Source: Planktothrix tepida PCC 9214
GTDB taxonomy: Bacteria; Cyanobacteriota; Cyanobacteriia; Cyanobacteriales; Microcoleaceae
DNA length: 64,000 nt
NCBI RefSeq assembly: GCF_900009145.1
Contig: NZ_LN889813.1
Location: forward strand, 123,345-187,344
Direction: 5' to 3'
The translations under genes and the position numbers were made by a program. The notes beneath the pieces were generated by a model. The model searched no databases and was not told the DNA's origin. It worked only from the letters and a program-made list of their open reading frames with translations. Below, piece by piece: positions 9,646 to 18,701 of the stretch; positions within the stretch are counted from its first letter, which is position 1, and every line of letters begins with the position of its first letter.

Positions 9646-12600
9646 ATGTACCTTTCAAAACAAAACCTCCAACACCTCAATACCGTTACCCATGAAGGTA
9701 AAGTTGTTGTATTTGCCACCGATGCCGACGGTAAAATTTCCTATACTGTTAAACAAGATGGGTTTGAGGATAGCTATCTCAACACCCCCGCAGACCAAAG
9801 AACAGGTTGGGAAAACTGGCAATATTTGGAATTCCCCAATGAAGCAGATGACCAGTCCGTCATTAATCAAGAAACAGCGAAACTCACCCACCAGAAAGAC
9901 ACCAGCAATTTTATTCTCAGGTCACGCTACAAAACTCAAACTGAATCTGCTGTCGCCCCTGTTCAAGGGATTTCTGCCCTGGGACACGTCTACATTTTCC
10001 GCCAGTCCAAGTCTAATACTCTGTTAATAGACCGTTTTGTGTTAGATGGGATGACCAATAATCTAAACCGCAAGTTAGAAGTTCGGTTTAAGCGCAGTAA
10101 GCAGAAGCATACACCTACGAAAAATATGAACAAGGGGTCTAATGGACTCGTTAATATTGATTCCTTGGACTTCCGTGATGCTAACGGTAACTTTTTCTAC
10201 GAACCCACCACAGAATTATGTTTAATTAATAACCTGTACAAAGGCTGGTTTTCTATCGTATTAGTTCCCACGATTGAAAACGATGTTTATCGCTGGCATA
10301 TTTTTGCCTATAATAGTCAAACTCAGAAAGTCGAATTAACCACCATTCGGGCTTCTGGAGAAGGGCTATTTGATGTTCAAGATTATACCATTTTTGAAGA
10401 AGAAAATGAGACTCTAGTTCCTCGCCGAATCCCAGGAATTATTAAACGAACTTTAGATATTAAGGGTGTAGCTGTTACCAACGGTTTATCAGCCACTAAA
10501 TACGATTTACAACAGGCCCAGCAAACCCAATCTGGGGAAGAACAACTGTTGAAAACCGCAACGAAATTAATGTTAGCAGTTCCCACCGATAAAGGGACAG
10601 CAGCCTTCAGTTTTGGCATTGCTGGCGATGGCACCCTAGCAGAAATTGATGATACACCCGATAGCACGATTATTCGCAGTCGTCAGCGAGAAGTATTATT
10701 ACCGTTAAACACTTTAGATGAAATCAAATCCTTTGCTGACATAACACCCCCTCCCACAGCAAGTATTACGGGGTTTGCAGAAGGAACCGACGAAGAAGAA
10801 ATCGAAGATTTAGTCAAAATATCGACTGATGGCAAAGCCGCAGAATTAGCCAATGGCGACCTCGTAAAAATTACAGGAACCAGTGATTATCAAGGTTTAT
10901 ATCGCACCCAAAAAGTCGATAATAATACCTTTGATATTGACTTGCCATCGGGGAGCGAACTCGGTTCTTGGGAAAAAGAAGACTCAGAAGAAGGTGGTTT
11001 AATTTTTGATGGCATGATTACGGCTTATCAAAAAACTGCCAATGGTAAATTACGAGTCACCTGTCCCAATCATGGTTTAGAAAATGGCGATGAAGTCCAA
11101 ATTACGGGTACAGAAGACTACAACAACACCTATCCCGTACAGAAAATTGATGATACCCATTTTGTGATTGAACGCAAGTGGGCAATGGGGGAAGCAATTA
11201 ATATAAAACGGTTAGCTCAGAAGCGACGCGGGATAGAGTTTGATGGTCATCAGGACTACATTGAAATTCCTAATGATGTCTTAACAGTACCCTCCGACAA
11301 CAAAGACTTTGGGGCAACCTGTTCGGCATGGATTAACTGCTCTGTGTTAGAAAGAACAGAGCAGTTAATTGTGGGTCAAAAAGACGCTTCTATGAAGCTG
11401 ATCATCAACCAAAAGGGCCAAGTTGCTTTCCAAGCCTTAATTGACGGTTCTTTGCAGGAGGTAGTAGACCCTAATCCTTTACCACTAAATCAATGGGTTC
11501 ATTATGCAGGGGTAGTTGACAGTAATAAAAAAACTCGGCAAACCACGCTAATGCTGTGCAAAAACGGTGTAGAGGTAATCCCACAAGTTTTCCAGCACAA
11601 TGTCACTGTTCTAGAACCACAACAAGAACTCCAAGCCCGCGACAAGAAAGCTAATGCTAACTTCGGCAACTCCGTCGCCATCAGTGGAGATACAGCTATT
11701 GTCGGTGCTCCTAAAGAAGATAGTGGCACAGGCAGCTCCTATATCTTCCAACGCGAGGCAGACGGCACATGGACACAGAAGCCCAAACTCCATGTCAACT
11801 ACAACCTACAAAGCGACAACTACAACGGATGGAGCGACTACTTCGGCAGAGCCGTCGCTATCAGCGGTGATACAGCTATTGTTGGTGCTAGAGTTACTCT
11901 CTTAAGCGAGAAGGAGACAGGCAGTGCCTACATCTTCCAACGGGAGGCTGACGGTACATGGACAAAGGTTGACCAACTCCAAGCCAGCGACAAGCAAGCT
12001 TACGCCGCCTTCGGCAACTCTGTCGCCATCAGTGGAGATACGGCTATTGTCGGTGCTCCTAAAGAAGATACTGGCATAGGCAGTGCCTATATCTTCCAAC
12101 GCAAGGCAGGCAGCGACAAATGGACACAGAAAGCCCAACTTCAAGCCAGCGACAAGCTAGATAGCGACTTCTTCGGCAACTCTGTCGCCATCAGTGGAGA
12201 TATAGCTATTGTCGGTGCTCCTAAAGAAGATAAGGGCACAGGCAGCGTCTATATCTTCCAACGCGGGGCAGACGGCACATGGACACAGAAGGCTAAATTC
12301 CAAGCCAGCGACAAGCAAGCTGACGCCAACTTCGGCAACTCTGTCGCCATCAGTGGAGATATAGCTATTGTCGGTGCTCCTAAAGAAGATAAGGGCACAG
12401 GCAGCGTCTATATCTTCCAACGCGGGGCAGACGGCACATGGACACAGAAGGCTAAATTCCAAGCCAGCGACAAGCAAGCTGACGCCAACTTCGGCAACTC
12501 CGTCGCTATCAGTGGAGATACAGCTATTGTCGGTGCTTATTATCAAGATACTGATTCTAAACAAGATGCAGGCAGCGCCTATATCTTCCAACGCGAGGCA

Positions 12601-15600
12601 GACGGCACATGGACACAGAAGGCCAAACTCCAAGCCAGCAACAAGCAAGCTAAGGCTAAGTTCGGCAACTCCGTCGCTATCAGTGAAGATACAGCTATTG
12701 TCGGTGCTTGTTATCAAGATACTGACTCTAAACAACAAGATGCAGGCAGCGCCTATATTTTTACTGTCCCAACAGAAAACCAATTCAAATCCAGTATCGG
12801 AGACTCCTTTATCGGCAAAATTAGCGATGTCCAAATCTGGAATATAGCCCGCACAGCCGAAGACATCAAGAACAATATGTATCTACAACTGACTGGTCAA
12901 GAAGTCGGTTTAGTGGGTTACTGGCGTTTGGGGGCAATCAGCGAAGGCCAAGTTATTGACTTTTCAGTTAATGGTAACAATGGCACTGTCTATGGGGATG
13001 TCTATGTCAGTGCTCAACAACTGGGGCGCAAACTAACAGGGAAAACAGACGCAGTTAAATATAGCAATCCTGAGCTATTTGCTGTTAGTGAACGGGCTAC
13101 TTATGAAGAAAGCTTTGAGTTTAAGGTGAAGCATGACTCAAAGCTAGTCGTAGTCGATCTTAACTATTTAAAGAATGCAGATGGTCAAGGCCAGATTTTT
13201 ACCTTCTCTTATTGGGGTAAAAGAAGTCGGAATGCGGAAGAGGAAATAAGCATCAACGGTGAGCAAAATGAATTTAAAGCCTCGGATGGCGGTTGGTATA
13301 AAGCTTCTTGCAACGTTACCATTCCTGAAGGGGTGAGTCTATTACGTTCCTTTGAGATTAAGGATATCAAAGGTGACTGGACATCCCTCGAAATTCGTAA
13401 ACATCGGATTCGCTTGTTGTCTGACAGTATTACCGAGGCTAAGTATACCGATAGCGTGACTTTGAAGACTTTGGCTGATCGTCAGGCAACACTATCTACA
13501 AAATTGGGCGAACTGGAACCATTAGAGAAGGAAGAAGCTGATAAGCTCAAGCGAAAACGAGAGATAGAGGAACTGCTGAAGCCAGGAAACAAGAGTCTTC
13601 AGAAACAAACTGATCTGATTGAAAAGCTAAAAAAAGAAGAGGAAAACGCAAAAAACAAATACAATCAGGAATTCATAAATCCTGTCAATTACTGGCTTGA
13701 GATTAAGAATAATGTAGACATAAGTTGGGTGTTAGGGCTTGATGGTGACAAGTGGGCTATTGTTGAGGCATCCAGTAAAAAGCCGACGCAATGGTGGCAA
13801 CTAGAGCCTACTTCTACTGAGAATATTTTCAAACTCAAGAACAAACAATACAACGATTACTTAGATGTCTACCTCAAACGTGACAACTACTCTTATGGGG
13901 GTGTTGGAGACGGCCCAAATTACCCTAAAAAGGGGTTCGAGGAATGGAAACTGGATCTATCCTCTAAGACTACTAAATTGGAAAACACTAAGAGCCAGAG
14001 TGAGTACAAATTCTTGACGATATTCTCAATAGGTAACATTGTAAAGCTAAGCACGATTAACACTAGCTATAACAGTGTATTGCTAAGCACAGAATCGCAG
14101 TGTGCCTACTGGCAACTCGAAAGAGTAGAACCACTCAATAATGTAATCTCTGATTGTGAAAAAAACTGGAAAGATAAGACAAAAGAGCTCGAAGATGCCA
14201 AGTCAAAATTAAAAGATTTACAACTGGATAAAGACGCTCTCAACAAAGAGTTGGGGGAAATCAAAAAACAGCTTGACCAAGAAATTGAGCCTCAGTTAAC
14301 AACGAAAAACCGAGAAATCCTTGGCATAGCCCAACCAAAGCCGCAAACTCTGTCCCCAATTAAGAAAGTCAAGGGATTGGTAACTCAAGGAGCTATCCTC
14401 GGCTTTGTGAAGCCTGCCAGCCGCTTGAACGCCATTGAAACTTGTGAAGGTAACGTGCAACTGAGCTACTTCGACATCGAAGGTCGGATGCGGCAAATAA
14501 ACTATGATGTTACAGCCGATAGTAATAATTCCACCGTTGAACAGTGGCTTCCTGATGCTCGAAGAGTCTGCTTAAAGTTGATCGAGTCCAACAGCGTTGT
14601 TCTGTTAAAAGATGAGAACAATCAATCCAAACCTCTGCGTCTGATTGGAGACTGGACGATAGAAGCATGGTTCTTCTATCCTTTTCCACTTCAAGAAACA
14701 ACAGAATGGAATACTTTAACCAAAGGGGAGAAGAGTGGACATCACATTCGGGTTAAAGATGGCAAACAGTTAGGGATTTATCTGGAAAATCTGCCCGAAG
14801 GACTGGCGGATCGTTTCTACGATAGTGGCTATAATCTGGAGTTATTAACCACAGGCTGGCATCATCTCACTGCTGTAGGTCGAGGTGATACAACCCTGTT
14901 TTATATTGATGGCAAGAAAGTTGGCGATGTTAAAGCCAAAGTGCTTGGAGAGGCAAAAGCTGCGCTGGCAGACATATCTAAGGGTACTCAAGACTACAAA
15001 AATGCCGAGCAAAAGGTTAAAGACATCGAGAAAGCAGTTCTGAAAGTCACCAGCGATGTTTACTACATTGGTAACAGTGTTCAAGGAGAGCAATTTGGGA
15101 AACTAGCAGAAATCCGCATTTGGGGAATCGCCTTAAGTGAAGAAGAAATTGCCGTCAACAGTCAAACTCTACTGACTGGCAACGAACCGGGATTACTGGC
15201 TTACTATCCCATGAATGAAACCACAGACACCAAAGTTCTCGACCATACAGGGAATGGCTATAATGGCACGGTATCTCGTGCAGACTGCTGGTGGAGTTGT
15301 ACTGCGCCAATTGGCAAACTGGAAAGCAAAGCTGACACCCTAGAAAGCCAACCTGACGCCCTCGTATGCAGCGAGTACAGCACTGTTACCATCGACCCAA
15401 TCACTAAGCGCAAACAAGCAATCATGCGGTGCTTCCTTGGCTATCCCACTCAAGATGGAGTAACATTACTATCCGACAAGCGCATTGAACAATTAGAACT
15501 GAAATGGATTGGTAACGCCCAGTTTGCCCCAACCTTGTTAGGTTACATCGAAGGCGCTCCCCCCGTACCCAGTGAAAACCTAACCTTATCAGACGATTAT

Positions 15601-17268
15601 AACGGTGCGACTTCTGTAGAATTAACCATGTCTGAAGATGTGGCATTTAGCTGGAAACGGACACAAGATAGCGGGTTGGGTTCGACAACCGAGACATTCA
15701 TTGGTGCGGGAGAAACAATGTCTTTTCTCACTGCACCTATGGGTATGGGAACTTCTATAGACACAAGTTTCAAGGCTGGTTTCAAAGGCAACTTTGAGTT
15801 CAGCTATCAATTCCAGAATGAGAGTAGCATCACCTCCAGTTCATCGTTAAGCATGACGGATAAGTTAGAACTGCGAGGAACCCCGGAAGAAACCCCTAAA
15901 TTCTCCCATTTAGGCACACGATTTATTCCCAAAAATATTGGTTACGCTTTGGTCGTTTCTGCAATAGCAGATGTGTTTGTCACCCGACTGGCTCGCAGTG
16001 GCAAAATGGTCGGCTACCAAGTTCAACCTGTGGATGGTATTCCCCCGGATGTTAATACCATCACTTTTTTGATGAATCCAGCCTACACGATGAATGGTAG
16101 TTTGGATGGCATGACGGGCAGTAGTGCTACGACTGATCGCTTCTTCAAGCACGTTCCTGAAATGCGAAGTCAGTATGGTTCCCTATATCCTGCCAGTTAT
16201 TATCGCCTGCAAGAAGCTTATGACCTCAAACGCCAGATTGAAGCCGAAGACAAGCGACGGGAATCTTACTTCTCTAACTTTGATGTGCGTTTAGTGGACG
16301 AAACTTCTTTAGCTCGGAATATCGATAGTGGTGATGTACCAACTATGCCTGGACTACAACGGGAAGAAGATAAACCCAGCACCCAAATGACTGACGAGGA
16401 AAACAAACAAGCCCAAGAGGATAAATTTCAACAATTTCAAGTAGATACTCTAGCTGCTTCCGAGAATACAAACGCTGCTGCCAAGGCTAAACAAGCCGAA
16501 ATCGAAAGCCAAATTAAAGACCAAGAGAAACGAATGCAGGCTACTGAGAGTTTTGAGGGTTGGCAGAAACGGATGGAAGATATTCAAATTCGGGCTGGCA
16601 AGCGCAACATCGTCAACACCTACGTTTGGGATGCTGATGGTGGATTGCGAACAGAGCAACAAAGCTTTGCCAATACCGTAGAACATACCATTGGTGGCTC
16701 TTATACTATGAATGCCAAGTTAGGGGTTGACAGTTCATTCAAAGTGGGTGCTGATGTAGAACTAACGGCTCAAGCTACTGTCAATTTGACCCAAACCATG
16801 AACAAAACCGAAGCTCGGAGTAAGGGTTTTGAGTTGAATGTAGACCTAAGCGGTTTGGAATATAAAGGCGTCACTGATTACAACGATCGCCCCATTCTGC
16901 CTGGGGAAAAAGTTGATCGCTATCGGTTTATGAGTTTCTACCTGGAAGGGAGTACCAATCACTTCCAAGACTTCTTTAACTATGTGGTTGACCCCGAATG
17001 GTTACAAAGCAACGATGAAGAAGCACGGGCTTTGCGTCAGGCCCAAGCAGGTAAGCCCAATAAAGCATGGCGGGTGTTGCACCGCGTTACTTATGTGGAA
17101 CGTCCAGCCTTGATGGGCTTTGGTCGAGATGTCCGTAAATTGCGGGCTGCCGCTGCGATTACAGAAAATCAACAAATACTGGATAAAATTGCCAAGTTGG
17201 AGGATGCTAACCGTAAATTAGAGGAGAAACTCGATAAAATTCTCAACTACCTACAACAGCCTAAATAG
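9646..17268 (+). CDS. Giant multidomain protein: nested FG-GAP propeller in LamG, coiled coils, Ser/Thr-rich beta segments
   Basis: A 2540-residue protein with no signal peptide or hydrophobic helix. Layout by residue: 1-385 unrecognised; 388-437 and 458-512 two related small beta domains (NGDLVKITGT.., NGDEVQITGT..); 527-1118 LamG-like domain interrupted by seven FG-GAP-type blades at 662-1042; about 1150-1265 beta-sandwich-like; 1272-1342 coiled coil; 1346-1495 Trp-rich region with a beta-trefoil look; 1499-1552 coiled coil; 1639-1882 second LamG, itself interrupted by a charged helix pair (1761-1803); 1886-2162 beta-rich, containing YIEGAPPVPSENLT and a Ser/Thr-rich alternating stretch; about 2190-2319 helical, Gln/Glu-rich; 2345-2402 a second alternating stretch; 2497-2540 coiled coil. 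LamG and FG-GAP folds usually bind glycans or proteins. Adhesin, pore-former or structural roles are all possible; none is shown. Confidence 0.75.
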   Translation: MYLSKQNLQHLNTVTHEGKVVVFATDADGKISYTVKQDGFEDSYLNTPADQRTGWENWQYLEFPNEADDQSVINQETAKLTHQKDTSNFILRSRYKTQTESAVAPVQGISALGHVYIFRQSKSNTLLIDRFVLDGMTNNLNRKLEVRFKRSKQKHTPTKNMNKGSNGLVNIDSLDFRDANGNFFYEPTTELCLINNLYKGWFSIVLVPTIENDVYRWHIFAYNSQTQKVELTTIRASGEGLFDVQDYTIFEEENETLVPRRIPGIIKRTLDIKGVAVTNGLSATKYDLQQAQQTQSGEEQLLKTATKLMLAVPTDKGTAAFSFGIAGDGTLAEIDDTPDSTIIRSRQREVLLPLNTLDEIKSFADITPPPTASITGFAEGTDEEEIEDLVKISTDGKAAELANGDLVKITGTSDYQGLYRTQKVDNNTFDIDLPSGSELGSWEKEDSEEGGLIFDGMITAYQKTANGKLRVTCPNHGLENGDEVQITGTEDYNNTYPVQKIDDTHFVIERKWAMGEAINIKRLAQKRRGIEFDGHQDYIEIPNDVLTVPSDNKDFGATCSAWINCSVLERTEQLIVGQKDASMKLIINQKGQVAFQALIDGSLQEVVDPNPLPLNQWVHYAGVVDSNKKTRQTTLMLCKNGVEVIPQVFQHNVTVLEPQQELQARDKKANANFGNSVAISGDTAIVGAPKEDSGTGSSYIFQREADGTWTQKPKLHVNYNLQSDNYNGWSDYFGRAVAISGDTAIVGARVTLLSEKETGSAYIFQREADGTWTKVDQLQASDKQAYAAFGNSVAISGDTAIVGAPKEDTGIGSAYIFQRKAGSDKWTQKAQLQASDKLDSDFFGNSVAISGDIAIVGAPKEDKGTGSVYIFQRGADGTWTQKAKFQASDKQADANFGNSVAISGDIAIVGAPKEDKGTGSVYIFQRGADGTWTQKAKFQASDKQADANFGNSVAISGDTAIVGAYYQDTDSKQDAGSAYIFQREADGTWTQKAKLQASNKQAKAKFGNSVAISEDTAIVGACYQDTDSKQQDAGSAYIFTVPTENQFKSSIGDSFIGKISDVQIWNIARTAEDIKNNMYLQLTGQEVGLVGYWRLGAISEGQVIDFSVNGNNGTVYGDVYVSAQQLGRKLTGKTDAVKYSNPELFAVSERATYEESFEFKVKHDSKLVVVDLNYLKNADGQGQIFTFSYWGKRSRNAEEEISINGEQNEFKASDGGWYKASCNVTIPEGVSLLRSFEIKDIKGDWTSLEIRKHRIRLLSDSITEAKYTDSVTLKTLADRQATLSTKLGELEPLEKEEADKLKRKREIEELLKPGNKSLQKQTDLIEKLKKEEENAKNKYNQEFINPVNYWLEIKNNVDISWVLGLDGDKWAIVEASSKKPTQWWQLEPTSTENIFKLKNKQYNDYLDVYLKRDNYSYGGVGDGPNYPKKGFEEWKLDLSSKTTKLENTKSQSEYKFLTIFSIGNIVKLSTINTSYNSVLLSTESQCAYWQLERVEPLNNVISDCEKNWKDKTKELEDAKSKLKDLQLDKDALNKELGEIKKQLDQEIEPQLTTKNREILGIAQPKPQTLSPIKKVKGLVTQGAILGFVKPASRLNAIETCEGNVQLSYFDIEGRMRQINYDVTADSNNSTVEQWLPDARRVCLKLIESNSVVLLKDENNQSKPLRLIGDWTIEAWFFYPFPLQETTEWNTLTKGEKSGHHIRVKDGKQLGIYLENLPEGLADRFYDSGYNLELLTTGWHHLTAVGRGDTTLFYIDGKKVGDVKAKVLGEAKAALADISKGTQDYKNAEQKVKDIEKAVLKVTSDVYYIGNSVQGEQFGKLAEIRIWGIALSEEEIAVNSQTLLTGNEPGLLAYYPMNETTDTKVLDHTGNGYNGTVSRADCWWSCTAPIGKLESKADTLESQPDALVCSEYSTVTIDPITKRKQAIMRCFLGYPTQDGVTLLSDKRIEQLELKWIGNAQFAPTLLGYIEGAPPVPSENLTLSDDYNGATSVELTMSEDVAFSWKRTQDSGLGSTTETFIGAGETMSFLTAPMGMGTSIDTSFKAGFKGNFEFSYQFQNESSITSSSSLSMTDKLELRGTPEETPKFSHLGTRFIPKNIGYALVVSAIADVFVTRLARSGKMVGYQVQPVDGIPPDVNTITFLMNPAYTMNGSLDGMTGSSATTDRFFKHVPEMRSQYGSLYPASYYRLQEAYDLKRQIEAEDKRRESYFSNFDVRLVDETSLARNIDSGDVPTMPGLQREEDKPSTQMTDEENKQAQEDKFQQFQVDTLAASENTNAAAKAKQAEIESQIKDQEKRMQATESFEGWQKRMEDIQIRAGKRNIVNTYVWDADGGLRTEQQSFANTVEHTIGGSYTMNAKLGVDSSFKVGADVELTAQATVNLTQTMNKTEARSKGFELNVDLSGLEYKGVTDYNDRPILPGEKVDRYRFMSFYLEGSTNHFQDFFNYVVDPEWLQSNDEEARALRQAQAGKPNKAWRVLHRVTYVERPALMGFGRDVRKLRAAAAITENQQILDKIAKLEDANRKLEEKLDKILNYLQQPK
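11629..12770 (+). repeat. Seven tandem FG-GAP blade repeats, three near-identical at DNA level
   Basis: Intragenic tandem repeats of about 159-190 bp code for blades centred on FGNSVAISGDTAIVGAP and GSAYIFQREADGTWTQKA. Boundaries set on the recurring GCCAGC: 11989-12150 (162 bp), 12151-12309 (159), 12310-12468 (159), 12469-12639 (171), with more diverged units before and after. Units 12151-12309 and 12310-12468 differ only in a few bases at their starts, pointing to recent duplication or gene conversion. Confidence 0.9.
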
Positions 17269-17275
17269 TTAATTA

Positions 17276-17309
17276 TTAAGAGGGGGGAAATCATTTTCCT
17301 TCCTCTTAA
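17276..17309 (+). terminator. Stem-loop after the giant gene
   Basis: TTAAGAGGGGGGAAA (17276-17290) pairs with TTTCCTTCCTCTTAA (17295-17309) over a 4-nt loop, with two G-U positions. It begins 8 bp after the stop codon. There is no clear T-run, so it may be a terminator or an mRNA-stabilising hairpin. Confidence 0.55.
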
Positions 17310-17329
17310 AATTAAGGGCGATCGCTTTT

Positions 17330-17487
17330 TAAACCCCAGAAAAATCATTCTGAATTTGCTGTAAAGTTTGATAGAATTTTTGAGAATGAATCCATCCCAC
17401 ATAACCCGCAAAACAACAATTTCCTGAAGCATCTAGGACAAAGACATGATCAATCAATTTTATGCTAAAATATAGATGCTTATTGTT
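17330..17487 (-). pseudogene. Possible remnant of a small gene, no start codon
   Basis: The minus strand has a 50-codon open stretch reading protein-like sequence (IKLIDHVFVLDASGNCCFAGY, then VGWIHSQKFYQTLQQIQ) and ending TAA at 17330. No Met or plausible start precedes it; a stop closes the frame upstream. It could be the tail of a decayed gene. I do not recognise the family, and chance remains possible. Confidence 0.3.
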
Positions 17488-17531
17488 TTTTAATGACTAC
17501 TAACTCAGATTTCTTGCAATGGATATAAACT

Positions 17532-18146
17532 ATGGTTTACTCCTTACCAAAACCAACAAGTTTTTCTGAATTTATTCAGTGGAAACCCGATAGCAAACGC
17601 TATGAACTCCATGAAGGAGTAATTATTGAAATGCCACAACCGACGGGAGAACATGAAGATATTGTAGGGTTTTTAGCTGAAAAACTGACCTTAGAATATG
17701 TGCGCCTCCATCTTTCTTATTCTATACCGAAAACGGCACTGGTTAAATCAGCTTCGAGCGAGTCGGCTTACTCGCCCGATATCTTATTATTGAATCGTTC
17801 TCATTTGGTGAATGAACCTTTCTGGAAGAAAGAATCTACTGTAACTTTGGGTCAGTCTATTCCTTTAGTAATTGAAGTCGTGAGCACGAATTGGCGAGAT
17901 GATTATTATAAAAAATATGGAGAGTACGAAGAAATTGGAATTGCTGAATATTGGATTGTAGATTATCTAGCTCTGGGTGCTCGTAAATTGATTGGTAATC
18001 CCAAAAAACCAACTGTTTCTGTTTACTTTTTAGTCGATGGAGAATACCAAGTGACTCAATATCGAGAAAATGAGCGTATTCAGTCCTTCGTTGTTCCAGA
18101 GCTAAGTTTAACGGCTGAACAAATATTTAAAGCCGGAGTGATTTAA
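17532..18146 (+). CDS. Uma2-family (DUF820) endonuclease-fold protein
   Basis: A 204-residue protein of the Uma2/DUF820 family, very abundant in cyanobacteria, with a restriction-endonuclease-like fold. The PD-(D/E)XK residues are visible: Asp in AYSPDILLL, Glu in PLVIEVVS, and Lys in the YYKKYGEYEEIGIAEYWIVD helix. N-terminal PTSFSEFIQWKPDSKRYEL and EGVIIEMPQPTGEHE are typical. Function is unproven; many copies probably behave as mobile or nuclease-like elements. It stands alone. Confidence 0.9.
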   Translation: MVYSLPKPTSFSEFIQWKPDSKRYELHEGVIIEMPQPTGEHEDIVGFLAEKLTLEYVRLHLSYSIPKTALVKSASSESAYSPDILLLNRSHLVNEPFWKKESTVTLGQSIPLVIEVVSTNWRDDYYKKYGEYEEIGIAEYWIVDYLALGARKLIGNPKKPTVSVYFLVDGEYQVTQYRENERIQSFVVPELSLTAEQIFKAGVI

Positions 18147-18198
18147 TAAAATAGGACTCCAAACCAGACGTTAATTTAAGGTTTTAATCATTACTATA

Positions 18199-18510
18199 CT
18201 AAAAGCCTGGGAGCTTGCCGAAATAGACTAGCAACAGAAGTGCTGAGATAGATAGCCATAGATTCTTTGTGAGTTCTTGACCATATTTAAACTTCTCGAA
18301 ATCATTTGAAAACTGGGTTTTGCCCTGATCAAATAAAAAACAGAACTCAAACCATAACCATAGAGGTGGAATAATAATCCAAAATCCTATCAATCCCTTT
18401 TTAATTCCATCTGACCAGTTCCCAAAGATAGCACCTATAACCGAAATTAGAAGCAAAAAGATAGCTATTCTGGCAAAACTTTCTGTTGAGATAAATTTAG
18501 GGAGTCTCAT
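18199..18510 (-). CDS. Small membrane protein, hypothetical
   Basis: A 103-residue protein of no recognised family, with three likely membrane helices (about 13-30, 39-60 and 85-98) and a charged segment DQGKTQFSNDFEKFKYGQEL between the second and third. The start is ATG at 18510. It lies between the Uma2 gene (convergent) and the restriction-modification gene (same strand, 190 bp upstream). No functional clue. Confidence 0.5.
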   Translation of the reverse strand: MRLPKFISTESFARIAIFLLLISVIGAIFGNWSDGIKKGLIGFWIIIPPLWLWFEFCFLFDQGKTQFSNDFEKFKYGQELTKNLWLSISALLLLVYFGKLPGF

Positions 18511-18701
18511 AATTCTTTATGCAGTGTCTCAATATTACAGATTGCTGGCGAGGTCTAACGGCTGAATTGAGCAGTAAGCGATCGCCTCTCAACTCAAAAC
18601 AAAATCCCTTAATTTAATATTGTGCGCTCCAATGGTGTGTTATGCCTAGTTCCTTATAAATTATTTATCTTGACGATTGCCAATAACTTTTCAGAACTCA
18701 T

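Noticed and set aside
11629..12770. Tandem repeats considered as a CRISPR-like or satellite array
   Set aside because: Units are 159-190 bp, in frame, without unique spacers, and encode FG-GAP blades.
12157..12847. Long open frames on both strands overlapping the propeller repeats (225 aa minus, 159 aa plus)
   Set aside because: They are shadows caused by repeated, codon-biased DNA of the real frame; translation has no domain sense and the reading repeats with the blade period.
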